Positions 53,255-63,959 of a stretch of DNA of 64,000 nucleotides are shown here, piece after piece (within the stretch, counting starts at the first letter, position 1; every line of letters begins with the position of its first letter). Location: positions 62,001-126,000 of the forward strand of contig NZ_MRST01000019.1 in assembly GCF_001902145.1 (NCBI RefSeq). The letters run 5' to 3'. Under the pieces are notes generated by a model. It made no database searches. It was not told the DNA's origin and saw only the letters and a list, made by a program, of their open reading frames with translations. Made by a program: the position numbers and the translations under genes. The DNA is from Pseudomonas fluorescens. Its GTDB lineage: Bacteria; Pseudomonadota; Gammaproteobacteria; Pseudomonadales; Pseudomonadaceae.

Positions 53255-54390
53255 AAGGCTTCCTGTTTATGGCCAATCAAGGTCAACACCGCGTCAGCCG
53301 CCTGGTTCGAGGCATCACGACGCAACGTGCGGTGAATGTCGTCGAAACCACGGGTCTGCTCTTCACCGCCATCGATCAAGGGTAGTAGGGTTTGCGCAAG
53401 CGCTTCGGGCGTTGCATCGTCCTGCAACAACTCCGGCACCAGCAGGCGCTGGGCCAGCAGGTTGGGCAAGGAAATGTAAGGGCTCTTGACCATGCGCTTG
53501 AGGATCCAGAAGGTCAGCGGCGCCAGGCGATAGGCTACCACCATCGGCCGTTTGTACAGCAGGGCCTCAAGCGTGGCAGTGCCCGAGGCGATCAACACCG
53601 CATCGCAGGCTGCCAGGGCCAGGTGGGACTGGCCATCGAGCAGGGTCAACGACAGGTTGCGACCTTCCAGCAGCGTTTCGATCTGCGCACGGCGTTGTGG
53701 ACTGGCGCAAGGCAGCACAAAGCGGATTCCCGGCTTTTGCGCCTGGAGGCGTTCGGCGGCATCAAAAAACAGCGCGCCCAAACGTCCTACCTCGCCGCCA
53801 CGACTGCCTGGCATCAACGCTACCAACGGGCCATCGGGCAAGCCCAGCTCGGCGCGCGCAGCCGCACGATCAGCCTGCAAGGGAATGGCGTCAGCCAGGG
53901 TGTGGCCGACAAACCGCACCGGCACGCCCTTCTCTTCGTAGAACCGGGCTTCGAATGGCAGCAACGTCAACATCAGGTCGCAGCCTTCGCGGATTTTCAA
54001 CACACGCTTCTGGCGCCACGCCCACACGGATGGGCTGACGTAGTGCACGGTCTTGATCCCGGCCTGGCGCAACTTGAGTTCGATATTGAGCGTGAAGTCC
54101 GGCGCATCGATGCCGATAAAGACGTCAGGCTTTTCTTCGATCAGCGTCTTGATCAGCAGCTTGCGGCGAGCCAGCAGCTCACGCAGGCGCCCCAAGACTT
54201 CCACCAGCCCCATGACCGACAGGCGCTCCATCGGAAAGTAGGAGGTCAGGCCTTCGGCCTGCATCAACGGGCCACCGACCCCGATAAATTCCACCGCCGG
54301 ATGCTGGGCCTTGAGCGCTCGCATCAAGCCAGCACCCAGGATATCGCCGGAAGCTTCACCGGCCACGAGCGCAATACGCAGAGTGGCCAT
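53251..54390 (-). CDS. lpxB: Lipid-A-disaccharide synthase LpxB
   Basis: This is a 379-residue GT19 glycosyltransferase joining UDP-2,3-diacylglucosamine and lipid X. The opening is [37 protein letters not shown] and [19 protein letters not shown] are family motifs; [20 protein letters not shown] is near the C-terminus. It is between lpxA (2 bp upstream) and rnhB (ATGA overlap). Confidence 0.96.
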   Translation of the reverse strand: MATLRIALVAGEASGDILGAGLMRALKAQHPAVEFIGVGGPLMQAEGLTSYFPMERLSVMGLVEVLGRLRELLARRKLLIKTLIEEKPDVFIGIDAPDFTLNIELKLRQAGIKTVHYVSPSVWAWRQKRVLKIREGCDLMLTLLPFEARFYEEKGVPVRFVGHTLADAIPLQADRAAARAELGLPDGPLVALMPGSRGGEVGRLGALFFDAAERLQAQKPGIRFVLPCASPQRRAQIETLLEGRNLSLTLLDGQSHLALAACDAVLIASGTATLEALLYKRPMVVAYRLAPLTFWILKRMVKSPYISLPNLLAQRLLVPELLQDDATPEALAQTLLPLIDGGEEQTRGFDDIHRTLRRDASNQAADAVLTLIGHKQEAL

Positions 54391-54392
54391 GA

Positions 54393-55169
54393 TCAGCGGG
54401 TGATGCCGCGAGTCGAGGTCTGGATAGAATCACGGAACACCGCGACTTCCGGGAACTGCGCGGCAGGCTCGGCCAACTCGGCCAGGGCCTGCTCCACGGT
54501 CAACCCTTGGCGGTAAACCGTCTTGTAGGCACGGCGCAGGGCGTGGATGGCTTCTTCGCTGAAACCGCGACGACGCATGCCTTCGAAGTTCATGCTTCGG
54601 GCTTCGGCAGGGTTGCCGAACACCGTGACGAATGCAGGGACATCCTTGCCGATGGCGGTGCCCATGCCGGAAAAGCTGTGGGCGCCGATATGGCAGTATT
54701 GATGTACCAGGGTGAAGCCGGAAAGGATCGCCCAGTCATCAACGTGCACATGGCCCGCCAAGGCTGTGTTGTTGACCAGGATGCAATGGTTGCCGATCAC
54801 GCTGTCATGGCCGATGTGCGCATAGGCCATGACCAGGTTGTGATCACCCAAGGTGGTTTCGGCGCGATCCTGCACGGTGCCACGGTGAATGGTGACGCCT
54901 TCACGGATAATATTGTGGTCACCGATTACCAGGCGTGTTTCTTCACCCTTGTACTTCATGTCCGGGGTGTCTTCGCCTACCGAGGAAAACTGGTAGATGC
55001 GATTGTGTTTGCCAATACGGGTCGGACCCTTGAGGATCACGTGCGGCCCGATGACAGTCCCCTCGCCGATTTCCACACCTGCGCCGACGATCGACCAAGG
55101 GCCGACCTCAACGTCGGCGGCCAGTACGGCCGACGGATCGATGATTGCGCGAGGGTCAATCAAACTCAT
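54393..55169 (-). CDS. lpxA: UDP-N-acetylglucosamine O-acyltransferase LpxA
   Basis: This is a 258-residue left-handed beta-helix enzyme that starts lipid A synthesis. [20 protein letters not shown] begins the hexapeptide repeats. [31 protein letters not shown] holds the catalytic His. ATG 55169 overlaps the fabZ stop by ATGA and replaces the longer frame to 55235. Confidence 0.96.
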
Positions 55170-55606
55170 AGTTTGCGTTCCGCACAGATGATCTCGGCAG
55201 AGCACACCGGCTTGCCATCTACCGAGGCCTGGCATTCGAACTTCCAGATCTGGCGTTTGCAGCTGATGAACTTGGCTTCCAGGATCAACTGGTCACCCGG
55301 GGTGACCGGATTGCGGAAACGCAACTTGTCGGAGCCCACGAAATAGTAGAGCGTGCCGTCGGCAGGCTTGAGGTCGAGCATTTTGAAACCAAGGATACCG
55401 GCAGCCTGGGCCATCGCTTCGATGATCAACACACCTGGCATGATTGGATGCGCAGGGAAGTGACCGTTGAAGAATGGTTCGTTGATGCTGACATTCTTGT
55501 AGGCACGAATGCGCTTTTCCTCGACGTTGAGGTCCACTACGCGATCCACCAGCAGGAACGGGTAACGGTGAGGCAGGTATTCGCGAATCTCGTTGATGTC
55601 CATCAT
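55166..55606 (-). CDS. fabZ: 3-hydroxyacyl-ACP dehydratase FabZ
   Basis: This is a 146-residue hot-dog dehydratase. [20 protein letters not shown] is the N-terminus; [20 protein letters not shown] carries the catalytic His and the signature Gly-Val; [10 protein letters not shown] has the Glu. The start at 55606 (MM) is fixed by homology, but the 20 nt upstream (ending CTTCCCCCCGAA) contain no purine-rich SD. The longer frame to 55669 reads a GC-rich hairpin and is not coding-like. Confidence 0.94.
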
Positions 55607-55717
55607 TTCGGGGGGAAGCCTGTAATAAAGATTGGGGGCGGGCGCACTAGGCGCACGCCCCGCTAGCAAATCAAGGAGGCCGTCTAGCGGCTGCGCACAC
55701 TTGATATGGAAATGGTA

Positions 55718-56773
55718 TCAGCCTTCTGATGAAGCATTACCGCCAGGGGTCACGTCCCCGACACGCTTTTCAAGCTGTTTGATACGTCGCGCCATGTCGT
55801 CGATCTTCCTCAAACGCGCGGCACTCTTGCGCCATTCAGCCGCAGGTTGCATCGCGGTACCGGACGAGTAGGCCCCTGGCTCTGTGATCGAGTGGGTCAC
55901 CATGGTCATGCCGGTGATGAAGACGTTGTCGCAAATATCGATATGCCCCACCAGCCCTACGCCACCGGCGAGCATGCAGTGCTTGCCGATCTTGGTGCTG
56001 CCGGAAATACCCACGCAGGCAGCCATGGCGGTGTGATCGCCAATCTGTACGTTGTGGGCGATCTGGATCTGGTTATCGAGCTTCACACCGTTACCGATCA
56101 CGGTATCGGCCAGGGCCCCGCGATCCACAGCGGTGTTAACGCCGATCTCCACGTCGTCCCCGATCAATACGCCACCGACCTGTGCGATCTTGTGCCAGAT
56201 GCCCTTGGCATTGGCAAAGCCGAAGCCTTCACCGCCGATCACGGCGCCCGACTGGATGACCACACGCTGACCGATACGCACATCGTGGTACAGGGTCACT
56301 CGGGGAGCCAGCCAGCCATCGGCACCAATTTCACAGCGCGCGCCGATGAAACAGTGGGCACCCACGGTGACGCCTGCACCAATACGCGCCCCACTCTCGA
56401 TCACGGCAAACGCGCCGATGCTGGCCGCAGGGTCAACCTGGGCATCATCGGCGATCACGGCAGACGGGTGAATACCGCCAGCCGCCTTCGGCTTGGGATC
56501 GAACAGGTGCGACGCCTTGGCGTACGACAGGTACGGGTCGGCCACCACCAGCGCATCCCCGGTAAACCCTTCGGCGTCAGCGGCCTTCAGCAACACGGCT
56601 GCGGCCTGGCAGTCGACCAGGTATTTACGGTATTGAGGATTTGCGAGGAAGCTCAACTGAGCTGGGCCAGCCTCCTGCAAGGTGGCTAGCCCAGTGATTT
56701 CTTTCTCCTTGGAGCCACGCAAGGTGGCCCCCAGGAACTCGGCCAACTCGCCGAGCTTGATAGTCGCTGTCAT
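55718..56773 (-). CDS. lpxD: UDP-3-O-(3-hydroxyacyl)glucosamine N-acyltransferase LpxD
   Basis: This is a 351-residue enzyme that adds the second acyl chain of lipid A. The N-terminal uridine-binding domain is [18 protein letters not shown]. Left-handed beta-helix hexapeptides run from about residue 100 to 300 ([40 protein letters not shown] with the catalytic His). The C-terminal helix is [20 protein letters not shown]. It is 3 bp from ompH. Confidence 0.95.
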   Translation of the reverse strand: MTATIKLGELAEFLGATLRGSKEKEITGLATLQEAGPAQLSFLANPQYRKYLVDCQAAAVLLKAADAEGFTGDALVVADPYLSYAKASHLFDPKPKAAGGIHPSAVIADDAQVDPAASIGAFAVIESGARIGAGVTVGAHCFIGARCEIGADGWLAPRVTLYHDVRIGQRVVIQSGAVIGGEGFGFANAKGIWHKIAQVGGVLIGDDVEIGVNTAVDRGALADTVIGNGVKLDNQIQIAHNVQIGDHTAMAACVGISGSTKIGKHCMLAGGVGLVGHIDICDNVFITGMTMVTHSITEPGAYSSGTAMQPAAEWRKSAARLRKIDDMARRIKQLEKRVGDVTPGGNASSEG

Positions 56774-56776
56774 GGT

Positions 56777-57280
56777 TTACTTCAGCTGGTTCATGCGCTC
56801 GATCACCTGGCGGGTGATGTCGTATTGAGGCTTGACGTCGATCACGGCGCCACGCTCGAACACCAGGTCAAAGGCACCCTTCTTGATGACTTCTTCCACA
56901 GCGCTGTCCAATTTCGGCTTGAGCTGCTTGAGCATTTCGCGGTCGGCCACAGCCTTGGCTTCGTTCAGCTCCTTGGATTGGAACTGGTAGTCACGGGCCT
57001 TTTGCTTGAATTCAAGCTCCAGACGCTCGCGCTCGCCTTGCTGCATCTTGTCGCCACCGGCTACCAGACGGTCCTGGATACCCTTGGCGCTGCTTTCCAG
57101 CGTCTTGAGCTTGGTCAGTTGCGGACCGAACTTCTTCTCGGCATCCACGGCGTACTTCTTGGCCGCATCGGATTCCAGCAGGGCCATCTGATAGTTCAGG
57201 ACGGCGATTTTCATTTCGGCGAAGGCCGGGGTGGTGACCAGCACAGTGGCCAGCAAGACCAATTGAGTCAACTTACGCAC
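56777..57280 (-). CDS. Periplasmic chaperone OmpH/Skp
   Basis: This is a 167-residue chaperone for outer-membrane proteins. The signal peptide is MRKLTQLVLLATVLVTTPAFA. A long helical region (residues about 40-130) would form the tentacle coiled coils: KKFGPQLTKLKTLESSAKGI, REMLKQLKPKLDSAVEEVIK. It lies between bamA and lpxD, the standard bamA-skp-lpxD-fabZ-lpxA-lpxB order. Confidence 0.93.
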   Translation of the reverse strand: MRKLTQLVLLATVLVTTPAFAEMKIAVLNYQMALLESDAAKKYAVDAEKKFGPQLTKLKTLESSAKGIQDRLVAGGDKMQQGERERLELEFKQKARDYQFQSKELNEAKAVADREMLKQLKPKLDSAVEEVIKKGAFDLVFERGAVIDVKPQYDITRQVIERMNQLK

Positions 57281-57325
57281 GATGTACTCCTACAGAATCC
57301 GTTGTCGTTATCTTAGGTCAGACGC

Positions 57326-59713
57326 TTAGAACGTCTGGCCGAGGGAGAATTGGAAAATCTGGGTTTCAGCGTTATCCGGTTTCTTGATCGGCATGGCCAG
57401 AGCAAAGCTCAACGGGCCCAGCGCAGTCACCCAGGTCACACCCACGCCCACAGAGCTCGCCAGGTTGCTGAGGCTCACGTCGTTGCATTGGGTGTTGGAC
57501 TTCACGCCACTTGGGTTTTTGATCTGCTCGCACTTGGAGTCGAACACGTTACCCACATCCCAGAAGACCGACGTACGCAGCGACCGCTGGTCTTTCACGA
57601 ATGGCAGCGGGAATAGAATTTCCGCACCACCCTGGATCAGCACGTTACCACCGAACGGAAGCGGGTCGTTGTCGGAGTCCACTTGCGTACCCTGGTTACC
57701 CGTAAATGCCTGGCCGCGGCTCGGCGTACCACGCGGACCCAAGGTGCTGTCCTTGAAGCCACGTACCGAGTTGAAACCACCTGCATAGTAGTTCTCGTAG
57801 AACGGCAAGCCATCGGTCGAACCATAACCGTCGCCATAGCCCAGCTCTGTGTGCAGGCGCATGGTGTAGTTATCGCTCAACGGCTGGAACAACTGGCCGC
57901 GGTAGTCGAGCTTGAAGAACGACAGGTCGCTGCCCGGCGTGGTGACTTCCGCGGTCAGGCTCTGGGAGTGACCGCGGGTTGCCAGTACGCCTTTGTTCAG
58001 GGTCGACTCGGACCAGCCGGCAGACGCCTTGAAGTTCAGGAACTTGTCGCCTTCACGACGGGTGAAGTCGAAGATTTCATCCACGGTGTACACACCGGTC
58101 TTGATCTCATCCTGCTGGGCGGTAAAGCCGAAGGTCAGGCGCGAGGTCTCGCTGATCGGGTAACCCACGTTGACACCGGCACCCAGGCTGTCGATCGCAT
58201 AGCTTGCAACGTCAACATCGAGGTCTTTGTAGTCGGTGGTGCGATAGAAGGCGTTGTAGCCCAGGCTCACACCGTCTGCAGTCCAGTAGGGGTCGGTGTA
58301 GCCGAAGTTGTATCGGCTCTGGTATTCGCTGCGGGTCAGGCCGATGGACACGCGGTTACCGGTACCCAGGAAGTTGTTCTGCGTGATGGAACCACCCAGG
58401 ATCAAACCGGCGCTCTGGGCGAAACCGACGCTGGCGGTAATCGAACCCGAGGCCTGTTCTTCTACGGCGTAGTTCACGTCAACCTGGTCATCCACACCCG
58501 GTACGGCCGGGGTTTCGACGTTGACTTCCTTGAAGAAGCCAAGGCGTTCAAGACGGGTCTTGGACTGGTCGATCAAGTAGGTCGACGCCCAGCCACCTTC
58601 CATCTGACGCATTTCACGACGCAGCACTTCGTCCGCGGACTTGGTGTTGCCACGGAAGTTGATGCGGTTGACGTAGGCACGCTTGCCTGGATCTACGACG
58701 AAGGTGATGTCCACGGTGTGGTCTTCATCATTCGGGGTCGGCACGCCGTTGACGTTGGCGAAGGTATAGCCTTCGTTACCCAGGCGGCGGGTGATCAATT
58801 CGGAGGTGGTGGTCATCAGCTTGCGCGAGAACACCTGGTCCTTCTGCACCAGCAACAGGGACTTGACCTGGTCTTCAGGAACTTTCAGGTCGCCGCTGAG
58901 CTTGACGTCACGAACCTTGTACTTCTCGCCTTCGTTGACGTTGACGGTGATGTAGACGTGCTTCTTGTCCGGGGTGATGGACACCTGGGTCGAAGCGATG
59001 TCCATGTTGATGTAGCCACGGTCCAGGTAGTAGGAGCGCAGGCGTTCCAGGTCACCGGAGAGCTTTTCACGGGCGTACTTGTCATCGTTCTTGAAGAACG
59101 ACAACCAGTTGGTGGTCTTGAGTTCGAACAGGTCGACCAGGTCTTCATCAGGGAACTTGGTGTTGCCCACGACGTTGATGTGCTGGATGGCGGCCACGGT
59201 GCCTTCGTTGATGTTGACCTTCAGGCCCACACGGTTACGAGGCTGGGGGATCACTTCGGTTTCCACGGTCGCGGAGTAGCGGCCCTGGGCAACGTACTGG
59301 CGTTGCAGCTCGTTACGCACACCCTCAAGGGTAGCGCGCTGGAAGATCTCGCCCTCGGCCAGGCCCGATTGCTTCAGGCCCTTCATCAGGTCTTCAGTGG
59401 AGATGGCCTTGTTACCTTCGATCGCGATACTCGCGACGGAAGGTCGCTCGACGACCGTGATGACCAGGACGTTGCCTTCGCGACCCAGTTGGATATCTTG
59501 AAAGAACCCGGTTTTGAACAGCGCACGAGTGGATTCCACCAGGCGACGATCATCCGCCTGTTCCCCGACGTTCAACGGCAAGGCACCAAAGACGCTACCC
59601 GCGGAAACCCGCTGGAGGCCGTTGACGCGAATATCGGAGATGGTGAAGGACTCGGCGTGAACTTCGGCGATCATCAATACGGTGAGAACCGCAGTTAGCA
59701 GCAGACGTTTCAT
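57326..59713 (-). CDS. bamA: Outer-membrane protein assembly factor BamA
   Basis: This is a 795-residue Omp85 protein. ATG 59713 begins the signal peptide MKRLLLTAVLTVLMIAEVHA; a frame to 59740 is unsupported. Five POTRA domains run to about residue 420 (FTISDIRVNGLQRVSAG, ... KSADEVLRREMRQMEGGWAS). The 16-strand barrel follows, with the L6 motif VRGFKDSTLGPRG. It ends in the C-terminal Phe signature FQFSLGQTF. It is essential for folding outer-membrane proteins and lies between rseP and ompH. Confidence 0.97.
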   Translation of the reverse strand: MKRLLLTAVLTVLMIAEVHAESFTISDIRVNGLQRVSAGSVFGALPLNVGEQADDRRLVESTRALFKTGFFQDIQLGREGNVLVITVVERPSVASIAIEGNKAISTEDLMKGLKQSGLAEGEIFQRATLEGVRNELQRQYVAQGRYSATVETEVIPQPRNRVGLKVNINEGTVAAIQHINVVGNTKFPDEDLVDLFELKTTNWLSFFKNDDKYAREKLSGDLERLRSYYLDRGYINMDIASTQVSITPDKKHVYITVNVNEGEKYKVRDVKLSGDLKVPEDQVKSLLLVQKDQVFSRKLMTTTSELITRRLGNEGYTFANVNGVPTPNDEDHTVDITFVVDPGKRAYVNRINFRGNTKSADEVLRREMRQMEGGWASTYLIDQSKTRLERLGFFKEVNVETPAVPGVDDQVDVNYAVEEQASGSITASVGFAQSAGLILGGSITQNNFLGTGNRVSIGLTRSEYQSRYNFGYTDPYWTADGVSLGYNAFYRTTDYKDLDVDVASYAIDSLGAGVNVGYPISETSRLTFGFTAQQDEIKTGVYTVDEIFDFTRREGDKFLNFKASAGWSESTLNKGVLATRGHSQSLTAEVTTPGSDLSFFKLDYRGQLFQPLSDNYTMRLHTELGYGDGYGSTDGLPFYENYYAGGFNSVRGFKDSTLGPRGTPSRGQAFTGNQGTQVDSDNDPLPFGGNVLIQGGAEILFPLPFVKDQRSLRTSVFWDVGNVFDSKCEQIKNPSGVKSNTQCNDVSLSNLASSVGVGVTWVTALGPLSFALAMPIKKPDNAETQIFQFSLGQTF

Positions 59714-59786
59714 GAAGTCCTTTCTTATTCCAACTGGCAATAAACAAACTGCCGCAAATGCGGCAGATTCGCAATTCAGCGAAGCG

Positions 59787-61139
59787 TTACAGACGTCCCA
59801 GATCGTTGACCAGGGCTAACAACATCACCCCGACCACCAAACTGATACCAATCTGTATCCCCCAACCCTGCACCCGATCCGACAAGGGGCGACCACGCAC
59901 CCACTCGACCAGATAAAACAGCAGATGCCCCCCATCCAATACTGGAATGGGCAGCAAATTCAGAACCCCAAGGCTAATACTCAGATAAGCCAGGAAATTC
60001 AGGAAATCCGCGACACCCGACTGGGCAGAAGCGCCCGCCACTTTAGCAATGGTTATCGGTCCACTCAAGTTTTTTACCGAGAGCTCACCGAACAACATTT
60101 TCTTGAGGGATTCGAGGGTCAGCACGCTCATGGTCCAGGTGCGTTTCGCGCCCTCTCCAATCGCTGCCAAAGGCCCGTAGCTGACCTCTCGCACCATCGA
60201 TGGCGGCCATTCGACACCTTTGACCCCAGCCCCCAGGTAGCCCCCGGCCGCCTTGGCTTCGCCTCGCACCGACAGGGTCACGGGGACGTCGATCTGAGCA
60301 CCCTCGCGCTCAACTTTCAGCACAATTCTGGTATCAGGGCGCACACGCACCAGGTCGACCACCTGCTGCCAGTCACCCAGCGCCTGGCCATCGAGGGCCA
60401 GCAAGCGATCACCCGTTTTCAGGCCAGCAGCCTGGGCCGGGCCTTTCGGATCGAGCTCGGCCAGCACCGGCGGCAAGGCCGGACGCCAAGGACGAATCCC
60501 CAGGGATTTGATCGGATCGGGCTCATCGGCGCCCTTGAGCCAATGGTCCAGCGCCAATGCCCGCGGGGTTTCGGCGCTGGAATCCTGATCACGCACCACC
60601 ACATTGACGGTGCCGCTCTCGCCCAGACGACGCACCAACTGCAAATTGACCGCGCCCCACCCCGTGGTGGGTTCGCCATCAATGGATACAATTTCCTGCC
60701 CTGCCGTCAGGCCAGCCTTGGCCGCGATGCTGTCGGCTTCGACCGCGCCAATGACCGGGCGCACCTGCTGGCTGCCCAGCATGGCCAAGACCCAGAAGAA
60801 CACCATCGCCAACAGGAAGTTGGCAATCGGCCCCGCCGCAACAATCGCAATACGCTGACGAACGGTCTTGCGATTGAAGGATTGGTCCAGCTGGTCTGCA
60901 GGCACTTCGCCTTCGCGCTCATCAAGCATCTTGACGTAGCCGCCCAACGGGATAGCAGCAATGACAAACTCAGTGCCGCGGCGATCATGCCAGCGCAACA
61001 ACGGCATGCCGAAACCGACGGAAAAGCGCAATACCTTGACGCCGCAACGACGCGCCACCCAGAAGTGGCCGAATTCGTGGAAGGTGACCAACACACCCAG
61101 AGCAACCAGGGTGCCGACAATCATGTAGAGCGCACTCAT
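59787..61139 (-). CDS. rseP: Site-2 membrane metalloprotease RseP
   Basis: This is a 450-residue intramembrane zinc protease that cuts anti-sigma factors (MucA/RseA class) in the envelope stress pathway. The zinc motif HEFGH is near residues 21-25 in VTFHEFGHFWVARRCG; the third ligand is in PVLDGGHLLFY near residues 400-410. Two PDZ domains lie between (LTAGQEIVSIDGEPTTGWGA, LKTGDRLLALDGQALGDWQQ). It lies between dxr (53 bp) and bamA (73 bp). Confidence 0.96.
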   Translation of the reverse strand: MSALYMIVGTLVALGVLVTFHEFGHFWVARRCGVKVLRFSVGFGMPLLRWHDRRGTEFVIAAIPLGGYVKMLDEREGEVPADQLDQSFNRKTVRQRIAIVAAGPIANFLLAMVFFWVLAMLGSQQVRPVIGAVEADSIAAKAGLTAGQEIVSIDGEPTTGWGAVNLQLVRRLGESGTVNVVVRDQDSSAETPRALALDHWLKGADEPDPIKSLGIRPWRPALPPVLAELDPKGPAQAAGLKTGDRLLALDGQALGDWQQVVDLVRVRPDTRIVLKVEREGAQIDVPVTLSVRGEAKAAGGYLGAGVKGVEWPPSMVREVSYGPLAAIGEGAKRTWTMSVLTLESLKKMLFGELSVKNLSGPITIAKVAGASAQSGVADFLNFLAYLSISLGVLNLLPIPVLDGGHLLFYLVEWVRGRPLSDRVQGWGIQIGISLVVGVMLLALVNDLGRL

Positions 61140-61192
61140 CTAATTTCTCCGCATTTCAATCCAATGCCTGAAGACTCAAACCTGCCTGCGGC

Positions 61193-62383
61193 CTAACCCG
61201 CATTGCGATTCAACCATTGCCCGGCCAGGGCTCGGGCCTTGGTGTCGGCCTCGAACACCGCCTCCAGGTCATTCACTGCCACTACCGGCTCAAGCGCCAG
61301 GACGTCCTCGATGATACTCGCGATCTGCGGAAAGCGGATGCGCCGCTCAAGAAACGCCGCCACGGCCACTTCGTTGGCCGCGTTAAGCATCGCCGGGGCA
61401 CTGTTGCCCGCCTCGGCCGCTTGCCGCGCCAGGCGCAAACAAGGGAAACGCTGCTCGTCCGGGGCTTCGAAGTCCAGGCGCGCGATTGCAAACAAGTCCA
61501 ACGGTGCTACGCCGGAATCAATCCGCTCAGGCCACGCCAAGGCGTTGGCGATCGGTGTGCGCATGTCCGGGTTACCCAATTGCGCCAACACCGAACCATC
61601 CACGTAATCGACCAGTGAATGGATCACACTTTGTGGGTGAATGACCACCTCAACCTGGTCGGGCCGCGCATCGAACAGCCAGCATGCCTCGATCAACTCC
61701 AGGCCTTTGTTCATCATGCTTGCCGAGTCCACCGAGATTTTGCGCCCCATGGACCAGTTCGGGTGGGCACATGCCTGATCGGGAGACACATGTTCCAGCT
61801 CGGCCGACGGAGTCTGGCGGAATGGGCCACCCGATGCCGTCAGCAGAATCCGGCGCACGCCGACCTGGCTCAAGCCGCGGGCGAAATCACCGGGCATGCA
61901 CTGGAAGATTGCGTTGTGCTCGCTGTCCAGAGGCAACAGCACCGCGCCGCTCTTACGCACCGCTTGCATGAAGAGCGCACCGGACATGACCAAGGCTTCT
62001 TTGTTGGCCAGCAGGATTTTCTTGCCAGCATCGACTGCCGCCAAGGTCGGGCGCAAACCTGCCGCACCGACAATCGCCGCCACTACGGTATCCACGTGCG
62101 CATCGGCCGAGACCTGGCACAACCCTGCCTCGCCAACCAATACCTGAGTGGCCAGCCCGGCAGCCCGCAGATCATCCTGCAGACTGCGAGCCGCAGCCGC
62201 CTCTGGCACCACGGCAAAACGCGGCGAGTGACGCACGCACAAGGCCAGCAACTCGCGCAAACGCGTGAAGCCGGTCAGGGCGAAAACCTGATAGCGATCG
62301 GGGTGACGCGCAATGACGTCCAGCGTACTGAGCCCGACCGAGCCGGTCGCGCCCAGCACCGTAACCTGCTGCAGGCGGCTCAC
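61193..62383 (-). CDS. dxr: 1-deoxy-D-xylulose 5-phosphate reductoisomerase Dxr
   Basis: This is a 396-residue MEP-pathway enzyme. The NADPH motif is [20 protein letters not shown] near residues 8-27. [15 protein letters not shown] and SGGPFRQ with [20 protein letters not shown] bind substrate and metal. The start is set at GTG 62383, overlapping the cdsA stop as GTGA; an upstream ATG at 62398 would add five residues not usual in homologues. Confidence 0.95.
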   Translation of the reverse strand: MSRLQQVTVLGATGSVGLSTLDVIARHPDRYQVFALTGFTRLRELLALCVRHSPRFAVVPEAAAARSLQDDLRAAGLATQVLVGEAGLCQVSADAHVDTVVAAIVGAAGLRPTLAAVDAGKKILLANKEALVMSGALFMQAVRKSGAVLLPLDSEHNAIFQCMPGDFARGLSQVGVRRILLTASGGPFRQTPSAELEHVSPDQACAHPNWSMGRKISVDSASMMNKGLELIEACWLFDARPDQVEVVIHPQSVIHSLVDYVDGSVLAQLGNPDMRTPIANALAWPERIDSGVAPLDLFAIARLDFEAPDEQRFPCLRLARQAAEAGNSAPAMLNAANEVAVAAFLERRIRFPQIASIIEDVLALEPVVAVNDLEAVFEADTKARALAGQWLNRNAG

Positions 62384-63186
62384 GAAGCGATCATCCACAA
62401 CAGCACGGCAAAGATCGGCAGCGCGGCGGTGAGGCTGTCGATACGGTCAAGCACACCGCCATGACCTGGCAGCAGGTTACTGCTGTCCTTGATGCCAGCC
62501 TGGCGTTTGAACATGCTCTCGGTAAGGTCACCCACCACCGAGATGAAGACGACGATAGCCGTCCCCAGCAAGGCCAGGAGCACTTCCTTTACCGACCAGT
62601 CACGCACCACACCGACCACCAGGGTGATCAGCAGCGTCAAGGCCAGGCCGCCGTATACGCCTTCCCAGCTCTTGCCTGGGCTGACGGCCGGGGCCAGCTT
62701 GCGCTTGCCAAAGGCTCTACCCGAGAAGTAGGCACCAATGTCAGCGCCCCATACCAACACCATCACAGCCAGGATCAATTCGTTGCCCAGAGGGTAACGC
62801 TTGATCTCCACCAGCCCTTGCCAGGCCGGCAAGAGGATCGCCAGGCCAATTACCAGCTTGCAGGCCACGCTGGACCATTGGCCACTGGTGCGCGGATAGG
62901 TGAGCACCAGGAAAGTCGCCAACGCCCACCACAACACTGCTGCCCCCAGCACCCAGGGCGCGATGTCCGGCAGGATGTACATGAAGAACAACAGCAGCGC
63001 GACCAAGGCGGCATAGGCCACACGCGGCAACTGGTTGACGAAGCCTGCCAGGCGCGCCCACTCCCACGCACCAAGGGTCACGACCAGGCCGATGAACAGC
63101 GCAAAGCCGGAACCGTCGAGCAGGAAAAAACCGCACAAGGCAATCGGCAGCAGGATCAGCGCCGTGATGATTCGTTGTTTAAGCAT
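62380..63186 (-). CDS. cdsA: Phosphatidate cytidylyltransferase CdsA
   Basis: This is a 268-residue inner-membrane enzyme that makes CDP-diacylglycerol. About eight helices are seen. The CDP-alcohol signature is [36 protein letters not shown] near residues 215-250. PGKSWEG is the second motif. It begins the base after the uppS stop. Confidence 0.95.
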   Translation of the reverse strand: MLKQRIITALILLPIALCGFFLLDGSGFALFIGLVVTLGAWEWARLAGFVNQLPRVAYAALVALLLFFMYILPDIAPWVLGAAVLWWALATFLVLTYPRTSGQWSSVACKLVIGLAILLPAWQGLVEIKRYPLGNELILAVMVLVWGADIGAYFSGRAFGKRKLAPAVSPGKSWEGVYGGLALTLLITLVVGVVRDWSVKEVLLALLGTAIVVFISVVGDLTESMFKRQAGIKDSSNLLPGHGGVLDRIDSLTAALPIFAVLLWMIAS

Positions 63187-63942
63187 TTAAACCCGGGCTC
63201 CAGCTTCGATCTGCTCGCTCGTTTTACCGAAGCGACGCTGACGGGAAGCGAAATCAGCCAGTGCATTACGCATGGCATCGTGTTTGAAGTCCGGCCAGAA
63301 CAGGTCGGAGAAGTACAGCTCGGTGTAGGCCAGCTGCCACAGCAGGAAATTGCTGATGCGATGCTCGCCACCGGTACGAATGCACAGGTCCGGCAACGGC
63401 AGGTCGCCGGTCACCAGGCAGGTTTGCAACAGTTGGGGCGTGATGTCGTCCGCACGCAGATGACCGGCCTGCACTTCGCGGGCCAGCCGCTGCGCAGCCT
63501 GGGCAATGTCCCACTGGCCACCGTAGTTGGCTGCGATCTGCAACACAAAACGGTTACTACCGGCAGTGATGGCCTCGGCTTCGCGCATGGCGGCTTGCAG
63601 TTCCGGATGGAACCGCGAGCGATCACCGATGATACGCAGACTGATGTTGTTGTCATTGAGGCGCTTGGCCTCACGACGCAGAGCCTTGAAGAACAGGTCC
63701 ATCAAGGCACTGACTTCATCGGCGGGTCGCTGCCAGTTCTCACTGGAGAACGCGAACAAGGTCAATACTTCGACCTTGGCCTCGGCACACACCTCAATCA
63801 CCGCCCTTACCGCGTCAACACCCGCTTTATGCCCGGCCACACCCGGCATAAAGCGTTTTTTCGCCCAGCGATTATTCCCATCCATGATGATCGCGACATG
63901 GCGCGGCACCACGGAGGGCACAGTCTGCTTGGTCTTTTCCAT
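63187..63942 (-). CDS. uppS: Undecaprenyl diphosphate synthase UppS
   Basis: This is a 251-residue cis-prenyltransferase that makes the lipid carrier for peptidoglycan. HVAIIMDGNNRWAKKR (catalytic Asp near residue 21), GHKAGVDAVRAVIEVC, FAFSSENWQRP and RTGGEHRISNFLLWQLAYTE are the family motifs. It is 17 bp after frr. Confidence 0.96.
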   Translation of the reverse strand: MEKTKQTVPSVVPRHVAIIMDGNNRWAKKRFMPGVAGHKAGVDAVRAVIEVCAEAKVEVLTLFAFSSENWQRPADEVSALMDLFFKALRREAKRLNDNNISLRIIGDRSRFHPELQAAMREAEAITAGSNRFVLQIAANYGGQWDIAQAAQRLAREVQAGHLRADDITPQLLQTCLVTGDLPLPDLCIRTGGEHRISNFLLWQLAYTELYFSDLFWPDFKHDAMRNALADFASRQRRFGKTSEQIEAGARV

Positions 63943-63959
63943 GAAGGCGTCCTGACCCC

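Noticed and set aside
57683..59698. 671-codon open frame antisense to bamA
   Set aside because: It lies entirely inside a clear bamA gene and reads as a low-complexity V/G/H/D-rich protein. This is the usual effect of GC-rich codon bias on the opposite strand. It has no motif and no SD.
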